Positions 41,792 through 53,368 of a stretch of 64,000 nucleotides of DNA are shown one piece after another (positions within the stretch are counted from its first letter, which is position 1; each line of letters begins with the position of its first letter). The notes under the pieces are model-generated. The model was given only the letters and a program-made list of their open reading frames with translations, had not been told where the DNA came from and searched no databases. The translations under genes and the position numbers were made by a program. Source of the DNA: Bradyrhizobium sp. AZCC 1719 (lineage in GTDB: Bacteria > Pseudomonadota > Alphaproteobacteria > Rhizobiales > Xanthobacteraceae). The DNA lies in contig NZ_JAZHRU010000001.1 of assembly GCF_036924525.1 (NCBI RefSeq), forward strand, positions 1,021,001 through 1,085,000, in the 5' to 3' direction.

Positions 41792-42682
41792 TCAGTGTCC
41801 GGCCACCGGTCCCGCGCCGCGGAACCAGACGTAGATGGTGACGAACAGGAACAGCCACACCACGTCGACGAAGTGCCAATACCAGGCCGCGAATTCGAAG
41901 CCGAGATGCTGCTTCGGCGTGAAATGGCCGGCATAGGCGCGGAACAGGCAGACCAAGAGGAAGACAGTGCCGACCAGCACGTGGAAGCCGTGGAAGCCGG
42001 TGGCCATGAAGAAGGTCGCGCCGTAGATGTTGCCCGAGAACGTGAACGTGGCGTGGGCATATTCGTAGGCCTGCACGGCGGTGAAGCAGGCGCCGAGCAC
42101 GACGGTGAGGATCAGGCCGTATTTGAGCCCTTGGCGGTCGTTCTCGAGCAGCGCGTGGTGCGCCCAGGTCACCGTGGTGCCCGAGGTCAGCAGCAGCAGC
42201 GTATTGAGCAGCGGTAGGTGCCAGGGGTCGAAGGTCTCGATGCCCTTCGGCGGCCAGGTGCCCGGCACGCTGCAGGCGCCGGCAGCCGTCCCCGGACCGC
42301 AACCGAACACCGCGTCGCGGGTGGCGTGGACCGCATCCGCAGGGAACAGCGCGGAATTGAAGAACGCCCAGAACCAGGCGACGAAGAACATCACCTCGGA
42401 GGCGATGAACAGGATCATGCCGTAGCGGTGGCTGATCTGCACCACGCGGGTGTGGTCGCCCTTGTATTGGGCTTCGCGGATCACGTCGCCCCACCAACTC
42501 GCCATGGTGTAGAGCACGCCGATGGTCCCGACGCCGAAGATGATCGGCGCGGCGGCGAACATGTGATGCATCCAGGCGATCGCGCCCACGGCCATGATGA
42601 AGGCCGAGATCGAGCCGACGACCGGCCACGGGCTCGGATCGACGAGGTGGTAGTCGTGGTGCTTCGCGTGCGCCGTAGCCAT
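41792..42682 (-). CDS. ctaE: cytochrome c oxidase subunit III
   Basis: A 296-aa subunit with seven predicted spans. The N-terminal [20 protein letters not shown] and [14 protein letters not shown] segments and the C-terminal [15 protein letters not shown] pattern are typical. The ATG at 42682 follows GGAGAG. 92 bp after ctaG in the oxidase operon. A hairpin terminator lies just downstream. Confidence 0.97.
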   Translation of the reverse strand: MATAHAKHHDYHLVDPSPWPVVGSISAFIMAVGAIAWMHHMFAAAPIIFGVGTIGVLYTMASWWGDVIREAQYKGDHTRVVQISHRYGMILFIASEVMFFVAWFWAFFNSALFPADAVHATRDAVFGCGPGTAAGACSVPGTWPPKGIETFDPWHLPLLNTLLLLTSGTTVTWAHHALLENDRQGLKYGLILTVVLGACFTAVQAYEYAHATFTFSGNIYGATFFMATGFHGFHVLVGTVFLLVCLFRAYAGHFTPKQHLGFEFAAWYWHFVDVVWLFLFVTIYVWFRGAGPVAGH

Positions 42683-42774
42683 TGCGGTCTCTCCGTTAGA
42701 TGTGCCGTTCCCTTCGGCACATATTCGTCTCAACAATCAAATCGCGAAATCCCGCCAGATACGGAATTCCAAGC

Positions 42775-43419
42775 TTACAGGTTTCCCTTGCGTTTATCCG
42801 TTTCGCCGGCCGCGAGCGGCTTCGGCGCCGGTTCGCGCACGGGATAGAAGGTGTAGGACAAGGTAATCGTCTTCAGTCCGTCGTTCTCGCTGTCTTTCGC
42901 CAGCGCCGGATCGACGTAGAACACCACGGGCATCTCGCGCTTCTCGCCGGGGCCCATAGTCTGTTCGGTGAAGCAGAAGCAGTTGATCTTCTGGAAATAG
43001 GCGCCGACGGTGAGCGGCGCGACGTTGTAGGCGGCAACGCCGACGGTGGCGCGCGCGGCCTGGTTGGTTACGGTATAGAAGACGGTGACGACCTCGCCGA
43101 TGCGGACTTCGATCTCGTTCTGCTCGGGTTCGAATTTCCAGGGCAGTCCGGGACCGACATTGGCGTCGAACCGCACCGCGATCTTGCGCTCCAGCGGCGC
43201 GTCAGACGGCGCCGAAGTCGCGACCTGGGTGGTGCCGTTGAAGCCGGTGGCGCGGCAGAACCAGTTGTAGAATGGCACGGCGGCATAGGACGCGCCGACC
43301 ATCAGCACCACGACGAAGCCGCAGATCGAGGCAACGGCCGCATCGCGCGTCAGGGCACGGCGCGAGGCAACCCTCTCGCCTTCCGTCCTGCCTTCGCTGA
43401 TCTGCGGCTCGTTCTGCAT
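42775..43419 (-). CDS. ctaG: cytochrome c oxidase assembly protein, Cox11 family
   Basis: A 214-aa copper chaperone for CuB in subunit I. One N-terminal span (about 30-50, with [13 protein letters not shown]) anchors a periplasmic beta domain; the copper motif CFCF is in [10 protein letters not shown]. 5 bp after the 54-aa gene. Conserved position in the operon. Confidence 0.95.
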   Translation of the reverse strand: MQNEPQISEGRTEGERVASRRALTRDAAVASICGFVVVLMVGASYAAVPFYNWFCRATGFNGTTQVATSAPSDAPLERKIAVRFDANVGPGLPWKFEPEQNEIEVRIGEVVTVFYTVTNQAARATVGVAAYNVAPLTVGAYFQKINCFCFTEQTMGPGEKREMPVVFYVDPALAKDSENDGLKTITLSYTFYPVREPAPKPLAAGETDKRKGNL

Positions 43420-43424
43420 CTCAA

Positions 43425-43589
43425 TTACAACGGACGGACGAGAACGCCCGGCCCCTTAACCATGGTGACTGCGAAAAACAGTACGACGAGGACGCCGAGC
43501 GCGAGCGCAATGGCGATCGAGCGATGACGGCGGCTCCGCTTCTGCGCCTCGGTGAGGACGATTCCATCTGGCTTGCGCTTGTCGTCCAT
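43425..43589 (-). CDS. 54-aa membrane protein in the oxidase operon (CoxF-like)
   Basis: A short frame not seen in usual ORF size cut-offs. [20 protein letters not shown] is a basic N-terminus; residues 23-43 are a single hydrophobic span, then [12 protein letters not shown]. It sits 18 bp after ctaB and 5 bp before ctaG, the place where many alphaproteobacteria have a tiny oxidase-assembly protein (CoxF-like). The family call is by position and length. Confidence 0.82.
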   Translation of the reverse strand: MDDKRKPDGIVLTEAQKRSRRHRSIAIALALGVLVVLFFAVTMVKGPGVLVRPL

Positions 43590-43607
43590 AAGCGTTCCAT
43601 GCGCCCC

Positions 43608-44546
43608 CTACCCGACCATAGCTGCGACAGCGCGAATCACGACCTCAAGCAGGAGCGTCGCAAACAGCGCGAACAGATAGAGGATCGAGAAGGCAAAGAG
43701 CCGGCGGGTGGCGCGCTGCGCCTGCTTGCCTTCGCGGTGGCGAAAGACCTCGATCGCGAGCCACATCATGCCGGCGCCGAGCATCAGCGAGATGACGCCG
43801 TAGACCGCGTCGAAATAGCCGAGCGGCCAGGGCGCTGCGGCGATCGCGACCAGCACGATCGTGTAGAGCAGTATCTGCAGCCGCGTCGCGTCAGGCCCCG
43901 CGACCACGGGCAGCATCGGAATCCCGGCGCGGGCATAATCGTCGCTGCGGAACAGCGCCAGCGCCCAGAAATGCGGCGGGGTCCAGAAGAAGATGATGAG
44001 GAACAGGAGCAGCGGCTCCATCGACAGCGAGCCGGTGGCTGCAGCCCACGCCACGACAGGCGGCAGCGCGCCCGCGGCACCGCCGATCACGATGTTCTGC
44101 GCGGTCCAGCGCTTCAGCCACATGGTGTAGATCACCACGTAGAAGAAGATCGTGAACGCCAGCAGCGCGCCGGCGAGCCAGTTGACGAGGGTGCCGAGCG
44201 TCATCACCGAGAAGAACGACAGGATCAGGCCGAACGCCATGGCCTCGCCCTGCGTGATGCGTCCGCGCGGGATCGGCCGGTTGGCGGTGCGCGACATCAG
44301 AGCGTCGATGTCACCCTCCAGGGCCATGTTCATCGCGCCCGAGGCGCCCGCTCCGACCGCGATGCAGAGGATCGAGGTGAAGGCGATGACCGGATGGACG
44401 TGGCCGGGTGCGATGAAGAGACCGACCAGCGCGGTGAAGATCACGAGCGACATCACCCGCGGCTTCAGCAGCGCGAAGTAATCACCGACATCAGCCTCGG
44501 AAATCCGAGGTAGAGCATCGATCGCGTTGTGGTCGACTACCGACAA
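43608..44546 (-). CDS. ctaB: protohaem IX farnesyltransferase
   Basis: A 312-aa prenyltransferase making haem o, the precursor of haem a for the oxidase. About nine spans. The polyprenyl-diphosphate motif is in [23 protein letters not shown] near 75-97. ATG at 44546; 59 bp after ctaD. It uses haem coming from the pathway that starts with hemA at 6764. Confidence 0.96.
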   Translation of the reverse strand: MSVVDHNAIDALPRISEADVGDYFALLKPRVMSLVIFTALVGLFIAPGHVHPVIAFTSILCIAVGAGASGAMNMALEGDIDALMSRTANRPIPRGRITQGEAMAFGLILSFFSVMTLGTLVNWLAGALLAFTIFFYVVIYTMWLKRWTAQNIVIGGAAGALPPVVAWAAATGSLSMEPLLLFLIIFFWTPPHFWALALFRSDDYARAGIPMLPVVAGPDATRLQILLYTIVLVAIAAAPWPLGYFDAVYGVISLMLGAGMMWLAIEVFRHREGKQAQRATRRLFAFSILYLFALFATLLLEVVIRAVAAMVG

Positions 44547-44605
44547 GATTTATCTCGCTTCACTAAAGCCGCGGCGCGCAACGATGGCGCGCCGCGAACA
44601 ACCGT

Positions 44606-47145
<2,540 letters not shown>

Positions 47146-47657
47146 GCCGCTCGCGCTCCTTTAGAAAAATCCCCAAAGCATCTCGGCCGGATGGCCGGAA
47201 ATGCCGCACGATCCGCCCTCACAAACGGCCTACCGGAGGTACTTTTGGAAGTACACTTTCGAAAGTACCTGCAACAGTATTGCTGCAGCACCCCGGGCCA
47301 GATCGTTAGAACGCGTCGAAATCCAGCCTCTCAAACCATAATTCTAAGGCTCTCGCAATGCAGTAGTGGGGCGCAAAGCCATGCGTCACCTGCTATTCGC
47401 CGGACCTCGGATTTTCCTGACAAATCAGGCAAAACCTGCCGTTTGGCAGGCCTGCACCGCTTGACAGGCCGATTGCCGGATGTAGGCACAGGCAGGGCGC
47501 TCCCGAGCGACCTGATTCGCTCGGGCCTACGGTCCTCGATGGCGCGGATTGGCTCCCGGACTGCCTTCAAGGCGCCGTCATTGCGTATCAGTCCGGGTAA
47601 GTCCAGTTACAATATGTGCTGCCGGCGCTGCCGGAAATCGTGAGAGGATCGACCCGG
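47146..47657. other. 512-bp non-coding gap between ctaC and the IalB gene
   Basis: No gene I can support. It holds the divergent promoters of ctaC and the IalB gene, a dyad cluster at 47237-47270, and two small hairpins at 47416-47450 (CCTGACAAATCAGG and CCTGCCGTTTGGCAGG). Confidence 0.65.
47237..47270. promoter_or_regulatory. overlapping GTAC dyads upstream of ctaC
   Basis: AGGTACTTT at 47237-47245 and AAAGTACCT at 47262-47270 flank a perfect 12-bp palindrome ACTTTCGAAAGT (47255-47266). It lies 92-125 bp upstream of the ctaC start, a likely operator of the oxidase operon. Confidence 0.6.
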
Positions 47658-48209
47658 ATGGGGCGTTCGAAACATAGGGCGCGACGACACCAGGCAGGAT
47701 ATCGCCTGGAACCGGCCCGCTGGCTCGGCGGCCTGCTCGCCGTGGCCTTCCTGCTCGGCCTGACCCAGGCGGCGAGCGCACAAGGCGCGGTGCGGTCGGT
47801 CCATGGCGATTGGCAGATCCGCTGCGACACCCCGCCCGGCGCCCAAGGCGAGCAATGCGCCCTGATCCAGAGCGTGGTCGCCGAGGACCGCTCCAACGCC
47901 GGCCTGACCGTGATCGTGCTGAAAACCGCCGACCAGAAGAGCAAGCTGATGCGGGTGGTCGCCCCCCTCGGCGTGCTCTTGCCCTCCGGCCTTGGGCTGA
48001 AGCTCGACAACCAGGACGTCGGCCGTGCCGGGTTTGTCCGCTGCCTGCCGAATGGCTGCGTCGCCGAGGTGGTGATGGACGAAAAGCTCCTGGGCCAGCT
48101 CCGAGGCGCCAAGACGGCGACTTTTATTATCTTTGAGACGCCCGAAGAGGGCATCGGGTTTCCGCTCAGCCTGAACGGGCTGGGTGAAGGATATGACAAG
48201 CTGCCATGA
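47658..48209 (+). CDS. invasion-associated locus B (IalB) family protein
   Basis: A 183-aa exported protein. The ATG at 47658 starts a basic N-region, a hydrophobic span (about 22-40) and an AQG-type cleavage site. The mature part has VHGDWQIRCDTPP, CALIQSVV and VRCLPNGCVAEVVMD, the conserved four-cysteine IalB pattern. IalB was named in Bartonella; in soil relatives the role is unknown. It is convergent with the TlpA-like gene. Confidence 0.9.
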   Translation: MGRSKHRARRHQAGYRLEPARWLGGLLAVAFLLGLTQAASAQGAVRSVHGDWQIRCDTPPGAQGEQCALIQSVVAEDRSNAGLTVIVLKTADQKSKLMRVVAPLGVLLPSGLGLKLDNQDVGRAGFVRCLPNGCVAEVVMDEKLLGQLRGAKTATFIIFETPEEGIGFPLSLNGLGEGYDKLP

Positions 48210-48247
48210 CGGCGAGCCGATAGCTCCGCAAGGTCCGGGTGATCGAA

Positions 48248-48853
48248 TTAACCGGCACTGCCGTAGTAATCGAGCAGCCGGCGCGCTTCGCTGGAAAGCC
48301 AGTCTGCTTCACCGCTGATATAGCCTTCGACTTGCCCGGTGACGCCGATCAAAAAGGTAATGGGCATGCCATAGAGCGCGAACGGCGTGTCGGCTTGGCC
48401 GCTGGCGCCGGCTCTTGCCACAAGTCCTTGCGGATCAAGCCCGATCGCAAGGCGCCGAAGCTTCAGCCCCTTTACGAACGGTGCAACGACCGAGCGGTCG
48501 CGATCCGTCGCAACTGCGATCACCATGAGATTCCTGACGTCGCTCGCCGCCAGACTGTCCAGCATCGGCAGTTCGGTCCGGCAGGCCGGACACCAGGTCG
48601 CCCAGAAATTGACGAGCACCAACTTTCCTCTCAAGGAGGTCAAATCGATCGCGCCGCCGGAGAGACGCGGAATCGGCACAGACGGGACAGGCCTCGCGCC
48701 CCGAAGCTGGATGAACTGATGCCGGGAGGTGGCGAATGGCGGCGGACCTTCGGCCTGGGCGCGATTGGATGCAGCCGACATCGCGACCGAGGCGCCGGCC
48801 CCGAGCAGCCCTGCAACGAGAGTGCGGCGTGTTAACCCGCGATGTAGCGTCAT
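48248..48853 (-). CDS. TlpA-like thiol-disulfide protein with Tat-like signal
   Basis: A 201-aa thioredoxin-fold protein exported to the periplasm; the N-terminus LTRRTLVAGLLGAG looks like a Tat signal. The catalytic pair is Cys88 and Cys91 in NFWATWCPACRTELP, and GMPITFLIGVTG holds the cis-proline. Starts at ATG 48853. It is the third gene of a DoxX-DsrE-TlpA operon, 16 bp after the DsrE-like gene. It probably reduces a disulfide in the sulfur or redox task of that operon (inference). Confidence 0.88.
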   Translation of the reverse strand: MTLHRGLTRRTLVAGLLGAGASVAMSAASNRAQAEGPPPFATSRHQFIQLRGARPVPSVPIPRLSGGAIDLTSLRGKLVLVNFWATWCPACRTELPMLDSLAASDVRNLMVIAVATDRDRSVVAPFVKGLKLRRLAIGLDPQGLVARAGASGQADTPFALYGMPITFLIGVTGQVEGYISGEADWLSSEARRLLDYYGSAG

Positions 48854-48869
48854 GGTGCGTGTCCGCTTG

Positions 48870-49373
48870 TCATGACCGGATGTAGGACCAACCGGCTTCC
48901 TGCAATTCGATGATGCGGCCGGGCCCGCTCGGCACCAGATCAACATTGTCGATCAGCGTGATCGGACGGCCCTCGCTGCGCTGCATGCCCTGCTTCGTCG
49001 CGTCGCAGACCACGAAACGGATGTTCGGATTCACCGCCCTTACCACCTGCAGCATGTCCTTCACCGGCGAGGTGTCGGCACGGAACATGTGAACGCCGGC
49101 ATTGTAGGCAACGACCTCGATCATAAGCGGCTCGTTGCGCTCCTGGTAGTATTTCGGAAGGTTGAGCGAGGTCGAGATCAAGGCGCGCATCGTGGTGGGA
49201 TCGTCGCTATTGATCGGCAGCACCAGCCGATGCACCTGAGGCAAAGCGCGCTTCGCCTCCGGTTTCGAAACGGCGGAGCCCGGCTCGGTCAGCAGCAGCG
49301 TCACGACCAGCGGCACGATGAAGGTCAGAGCCAGCCCGACCCACTTGATTACCCGGCGGAAAGACAGGCGCAT
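48870..49373 (-). CDS. DsrE-like protein with N-terminal anchor
   Basis: A 167-aa protein. A membrane anchor or signal (about 8-32) precedes a DsrE/DsrF-like domain with VHRLVLPINSDDPTTMRALISTS and MIEVVAYNAGVHMFRADTSPV; the single cysteine in RFVVCDATKQGMQ is the likely sulfur carrier residue. Such proteins move sulfur in persulfide relays. 10 bp after DoxX and 16 bp before TlpA. Confidence 0.8.
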   Translation of the reverse strand: MRLSFRRVIKWVGLALTFIVPLVVTLLLTEPGSAVSKPEAKRALPQVHRLVLPINSDDPTTMRALISTSLNLPKYYQERNEPLMIEVVAYNAGVHMFRADTSPVKDMLQVVRAVNPNIRFVVCDATKQGMQRSEGRPITLIDNVDLVPSGPGRIIELQEAGWSYIRS

Positions 49374-49383
49374 TGTCGCTGCT

Positions 49384-49776
49384 TCAAAACGCCTTGGCGA
49401 GGGAGGCAATCGCCTCGCGCTCCGAATAGGCCACGAGCGCGTTGAGCGCGAGCAGGACAATCGCCGGCACCGGCGATCCGCCGATGACGAACAAGTGCGT
49501 GATCACGGCGCCGATCATGATGCAGATCAGCAGCAGCGAGCCGAAGGCCGCCTTTCGTGGAAGCAGCAGCAGGATTGCCCCGACGATCTCGAGACTGCCG
49601 GTCAAATAGCGAAACCACTGGCCGAGCCCAATGTGGTGAAACTCGTCCACCATCATCGGCACGCCGTAGAGCTTGACGCCTCCGGCCCCCAAAAACGCCA
49701 GCGCCAGCAATCCTCTGACAATCCACACGCCAACATGGGTCCAACGGCGCCCGGCAGGCACAGCAACGTCCGACAT
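49384..49776 (-). CDS. DoxX family membrane protein
   Basis: A 130-aa protein with four spans (about 14-34, 52-72, 78-98 and 103-122), the DoxX/DoxD-like layout with GLLALAFLGAGGVKLYG at the N-terminus. Family members take part in quinone-linked thiosulfate or thiol oxidation and redox control. ATG at 49776 has GGGAG seven bases upstream. First gene of the operon, divergent from the HxlR regulator. Confidence 0.87.
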   Translation of the reverse strand: MSDVAVPAGRRWTHVGVWIVRGLLALAFLGAGGVKLYGVPMMVDEFHHIGLGQWFRYLTGSLEIVGAILLLLPRKAAFGSLLLICIMIGAVITHLFVIGGSPVPAIVLLALNALVAYSEREAIASLAKAF

Positions 49777-49901
49777 TGAATACTCCCGAAATGTTGAGAA
49801 GCAGTCCCCAGGTGTCCAAGAGTTAAGGCGCCCAAGGCTTTCAAAATCAAAATTCGGTACTAAGATGAAATTGACAAGTAGGATGATTTTTCTAGTGTAG
49901 T

Positions 49902-50306
49902 ATGAAAAAGCAGACCAATGAAGACAACGTGGAGGAATGCCCCTCCGAGCGGGCCAGGCAGCAGCTTCACCGCGCGCTTCGCCTGCTCTCCGGCAAATGG
50001 AAGGGCGAAATCCTCTGGCAGTTGGTCGAGGGCAAGCAGCGTTTCGGCCAATTGCGGCGCGCCATTCCCGACGTGACGCAGCACATGCTGACCACACAAT
50101 TGCGCGATCTCGAAAACGAGGGCTTGGTGAAGCGTACCGTGTTCGCCGAAGTGCCGCCCCGCGTCGAATATGAGATGACACCCGCGGCAAAGGCCCTGAG
50201 ACCTGTGTTCGAAGAGCTGTCCCGCTGGGCCAATGCGCATGGCAGACTGGATTCCAATCCGGATCTCGCGGATGCGGCCGGCAAAGGACATGACAAACAG
50301 CCGTGA
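49902..50306 (+). CDS. HxlR-family transcriptional regulator
   Basis: A 134-aa winged-helix regulator. LLSGKWKGEILWQLVEGKQRFGQLRRAIPDVTQHMLTTQLRDLE is the HxlR domain (seen in pieces at 28-72) with the wing VPPRVEYEMTPAAKAL. Cys13 in EECPSER is placed where redox-sensing members keep a thiol. It is divergent from DoxX with a 125-bp gap that contains three GTA-rich ATGA-linked motifs (49855-49905), likely its sites. Probably controls the DoxX-DsrE-TlpA operon. Confidence 0.9.
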   Translation: MKKQTNEDNVEECPSERARQQLHRALRLLSGKWKGEILWQLVEGKQRFGQLRRAIPDVTQHMLTTQLRDLENEGLVKRTVFAEVPPRVEYEMTPAAKALRPVFEELSRWANAHGRLDSNPDLADAAGKGHDKQP

Positions 50307-50348
50307 AAGAGACCTCCCCTTTTGCGGCGGTCATGACTATCTTTCATT

Positions 50349-50470
50349 GCCGTCGTCCCTGCGAACGCAGGAACCCATAACCACAGATGTCCGCGACGTA
50401 ATGTGAACTCGACGACATCTGCGCATACGATACCGGCGCTTGTGGTTATGGGTCGCTCGCGTTCGCGACA
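50349..50470. repeat. interspersed palindromic repeat, family G
   Basis: CCGTCGTCCCTGCGAACGCAGG opens a long hairpin-like element with ACCCATAACCACAG facing CTTGTGGTTATGGGT. It ends 25 bp before the tldD start. A short half copy is at 53946-53980. Confidence 0.75.
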
Positions 50471-50495
50471 AGCATTTGTGTTGATCGGAGCCTGC

Positions 50496-51920
50496 ATGAC
50501 CAACCTCGCCACCACCTCCCTGCTCGACCGCGCCAATCTCGACCGCGATACCGTCAGACGCGAGATCACGCGGGGCCTTTTGGGCGCCGACGACGGCGAG
50601 TTGTTTCTGGAATACGGCCAGACCGAAGCGCTCGGCTTCGACAATGGGCGCTTGAAGCAAGCGACCTACGACACCTCGCAGGGATTTGGCCTGCGCGCGG
50701 TGAAGGACGACGCGGTCGGCTACGCGCATTCCTCCGACGTATCGCTGCCGGCGCTGATCCGCGCCGCCGATGCAGTCGCCGCGGTGCGCGGCGGCTACAG
50801 CGGCAATTTTGCCGCTGCTCCGGCGCATACCAATGTGCGGCTCTATGGCGACGAGAATCCTTTGGATGCGCCGGGGTTCGAAGCCAAAGTCAAGTTGCTG
50901 GCAGAGATCGATGCCTATGTCCGCGACAAGGATCCGCGGGTGCGGCAGGCCTCCATCAGCCTGGGCGCCACCTGGCAGGTGGTGGAAATTTTGCGGCCTG
51001 ACGGCGAAAGCTATCGCGACATCCGCCCACTGGTGCGCGTAAATATTTCCGTGGTCGCCGGACAAGGCGACCGGCAGGAAAGCGGCAGCAAGGGTTATGG
51101 CGGCCGCGAGGGCTATGCGCGCTTCATCGAAACCAAGGCGTGGCGCGAGGCTGCCGACGGCGCGATCCGCGAGGCGCTGGTCAATCTGGAATCGGTGCCT
51201 GCACCCGCGGGCGAAATGGACGTGGTGCTGGGCGCCGGCTGGCCCGGCGTGATGCTGCATGAAGCGGTCGGCCATGGCCTCGAAGGCGACTTCAACCGCA
51301 AGCAGACTTCCGCTTTCGCAGGACTGATGGGCAAGCAGGTCGCGGCCAAGGGCGTCACCGTCGTCGACGACGGCACCATCGCCTCGCGGCGTGGTTCGCT
51401 CTCGATTGACGACGAGGGCACGCCGACCAACCGCACTGTGCTGATCGAGGACGGCATTCTGGTCGGCTACATGCAGGACCGCCAGAACGCGCGGCTGATG
51501 AACATGAAGCCGACCGGAAATGGCCGCCGCCAGAGCTACGCCCATGTTCCGATGCCGCGCATGACCAACACCTACATGCTGGCCGGCGATCGCGATCCGG
51601 CGGAAATCATCGCTTCGGTGAAGAACGGCGTTTATGCCGCGAATTTCGGCGGCGGCCAGGTCGACATCACCTCGGGCAAATATGTGTTCCAGTGCACCGA
51701 GGCTTACAAGATAGAGAACGGCAAGCTCGGCGCGCCCCTGAAGGGCGCGATGCTGATCGGCAACGGGCCGACCGACCTGCACCGCATCACCATGGTCGGC
51801 AACGATCTGGCGCTCGATACCGGCATCGGCACCTGCGGCAAGAACGGCCAGGGCGTGCCGGTCGGCGTCGGCCAGCCGACGCTGCGGATGGAAAGGATCA
51901 CGGTCGGGGGAACGGGCTAG
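50496..51920 (+). CDS. tldD: metalloprotease TldD
   Basis: A 474-aa TldD, which works with TldE/PmbA in peptide maturation and antitoxin turnover. The zinc motif HEAVGH is at 255-260 in GVMLHEAVGHGLEGDFN. The ATG at 50496 has GGAG upstream; the extended frame to 50403 runs into repeat G. Its TAG stop overlaps the lepB GTG by one base, so they are coupled. Confidence 0.96.
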   Translation: MTNLATTSLLDRANLDRDTVRREITRGLLGADDGELFLEYGQTEALGFDNGRLKQATYDTSQGFGLRAVKDDAVGYAHSSDVSLPALIRAADAVAAVRGGYSGNFAAAPAHTNVRLYGDENPLDAPGFEAKVKLLAEIDAYVRDKDPRVRQASISLGATWQVVEILRPDGESYRDIRPLVRVNISVVAGQGDRQESGSKGYGGREGYARFIETKAWREAADGAIREALVNLESVPAPAGEMDVVLGAGWPGVMLHEAVGHGLEGDFNRKQTSAFAGLMGKQVAAKGVTVVDDGTIASRRGSLSIDDEGTPTNRTVLIEDGILVGYMQDRQNARLMNMKPTGNGRRQSYAHVPMPRMTNTYMLAGDRDPAEIIASVKNGVYAANFGGGQVDITSGKYVFQCTEAYKIENGKLGAPLKGAMLIGNGPTDLHRITMVGNDLALDTGIGTCGKNGQGVPVGVGQPTLRMERITVGGTG

Positions 51921-52708
51921 TGAGCGACGAGAAACTGGCAGGTGATCAGAAGGACACTCCTCTCGGCAAGGTAGCGAACTGGCGCGCCCAGGCGGTGCAA
52001 CTGGCGGCGATCGTTGCCGTCGTCTTCATCGCCAAGGGCGCGCTGGCCGAGCCGTTTTACGTGCCGTCCGGCTCGATGGAGCCGACGCTTCTGATCGGCG
52101 ACGCGCTGCTCGCCTCGAAATATCCTTACGGCTACGGCGCGGCGTCGCTGCCGATCCAGATCACGCTGCCCGAGACCGGCCGCCTGTTCGGCGAAACGCC
52201 CAAGCGCGGCGACGTCGTCGTGTTCCGCTGGCCGGGCGACCGCTCGCAGGCCTGGGTCAAGCGCGTGGTGGGATTGCCGGGCGACCGCATCCAGTTGCGG
52301 CAGGGCCAGCTCTTCATCAACGACCATGCCGCGACGTTGAAGCCGGACGGCGTGGCGCAGGCCGAAGACGATCGCGGCAAAACCGAACGGGCCTATCGCT
52401 TCGTCGAGACGCTGCCGAACGGCGTCAGCCACGCCATCTTCAAGATGCGCGACAACGGAAGGCTCGACAACACCCCCGAGGTGACGGTGCCGCCGGGCCA
52501 GCTGTTCGTGCTCGGCGACAACAGGGACAATTCCGCCGACAGCCGCGTCTCCGTGCGCGACGGCGGCGTGGGACTGTTGCCGATCGACAATCTGATCGGC
52601 CGCGCCGATGCCGTGGTCGGCTCCTGGGATCTCGGCATGCGCAACCAGCCGGTATGGACCTGGCCGTCGGGTTTCCGGCTGGCGCGGTTTTTTACGTCCG
52701 TGCATTGA
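51920..52708 (+). CDS. lepB: signal peptidase I
   Basis: A 262-aa membrane protease. One N-terminal span (about 23-42), catalytic Ser52 in PSGSMEPTL and Lys114 in WVKRVVGLPGD; GDNRDNSADSR is box E. Begins at a GTG overlapping the tldD stop. This is a second type of context for lepB besides the usual rnc/era neighbourhood; another copy elsewhere is possible. Repeat B follows 11 bp after the stop. Confidence 0.95.
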   Translation: MSDEKLAGDQKDTPLGKVANWRAQAVQLAAIVAVVFIAKGALAEPFYVPSGSMEPTLLIGDALLASKYPYGYGAASLPIQITLPETGRLFGETPKRGDVVVFRWPGDRSQAWVKRVVGLPGDRIQLRQGQLFINDHAATLKPDGVAQAEDDRGKTERAYRFVETLPNGVSHAIFKMRDNGRLDNTPEVTVPPGQLFVLGDNRDNSADSRVSVRDGGVGLLPIDNLIGRADAVVGSWDLGMRNQPVWTWPSGFRLARFFTSVH

Positions 52709-52718
52709 GCGCGTAGAA

Positions 52719-52842
52719 GTAGGGTGGGCAAAGGCGCATTTGCGCCGTGCCCACCATCTCGCCAGCGATCAAGCTTAATGGTGGGCACGCTTCCGCCTTC
52801 GCTCTTCGAGCTACGGCGGACAAGTCGCTTTGCCCACCCTAC
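52719..52842. repeat. interspersed inverted repeat, family B, copy 2
   Basis: Complete element from GTAGAAGTAGGGTGGGC to GCCCACCCTAC; the right arm has an insertion of about 40 bp relative to the copy at 22811-22897. Confidence 0.88.
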
Positions 52843-52852
52843 GGCGCCAACC

Positions 52853-53197
52853 ATGACCTTCGACGACGTCCGAAAAATCGCGCTGGCCTGGCCGCAGGTC
52901 GACGACGGCACCTCCTACGGCACGCCGGCCTTGAAGGTGCGCAAAAAGATGCTCGTGCGGCTGAAGGAGGACGGCGACAGCCTGGTGATGCCGGGCGTGC
53001 CAAGGGATGAGCGCGAGATGCTGGTGGAAAGCCGCCGGCCGAAGTCATTTTACTTCACCGATCACTACCGCGATTATCCGATCGTGCTGATCCGCCTCTC
53101 GAAGGCCAACCGCGCCACCGTCGAGCCGCTGTTGCGCCGGCACTGGCGCACGCTGGCGTCGAAGAGGGCGGTGAAGGAATTCGACGCGAACTTGTAG
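52853..53197 (+). CDS. MmcQ/YjbR family protein
   Basis: A 114-aa YjbR-type protein (MTFDDVRKIALAWPQV, SYGTPALKVRKKM, FYFTDHYRDYPIVLIRLS). YjbR-like proteins have a double-wing fold and a suggested DNA-binding role. The ATG at 52853 is 10 bp after repeat B. Its TAG stop is made of the first bases of the next repeat B copy at 53194. Confidence 0.88.
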   Translation: MTFDDVRKIALAWPQVDDGTSYGTPALKVRKKMLVRLKEDGDSLVMPGVPRDEREMLVESRRPKSFYFTDHYRDYPIVLIRLSKANRATVEPLLRRHWRTLASKRAVKEFDANL

Positions 53198-53345
53198 GGT
53201 GGGCAAAGGCGCACTTGCGCCGTGCCCACCACTACGGTCAGACCTCATCCTGAGGAGCGCGGAACGCGCGTCTCGAAGGATGAATGGCACCAGCGGGGCC
53301 ACATGGTTCGAGACGGCGCTAAAGCGCCTCCTCACCATGAGGGTT
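53194..53345. repeat. fused repeats B (half copy) and D
   Basis: Half of family B (GTAGGGTGGGC..GCCGTGCCCACCAC, 53194-53234) is followed directly by a family D element (CCTCATCCTGAGGAGCGC..GCGCCTCCTCACCATGAGGG, 53243-53345). The unit supplies the stop codon of the YjbR gene. Confidence 0.85.
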
Positions 53346-53368
53346 TCAAAACGTTGCAGGCGGCCTTC

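Noticed and set aside
47331..47570. 79-codon open frame in the ctaC-IalB gap, minus strand
   Set aside because: No ribosome site, no motif; overlaps two hairpins, so judged non-coding.
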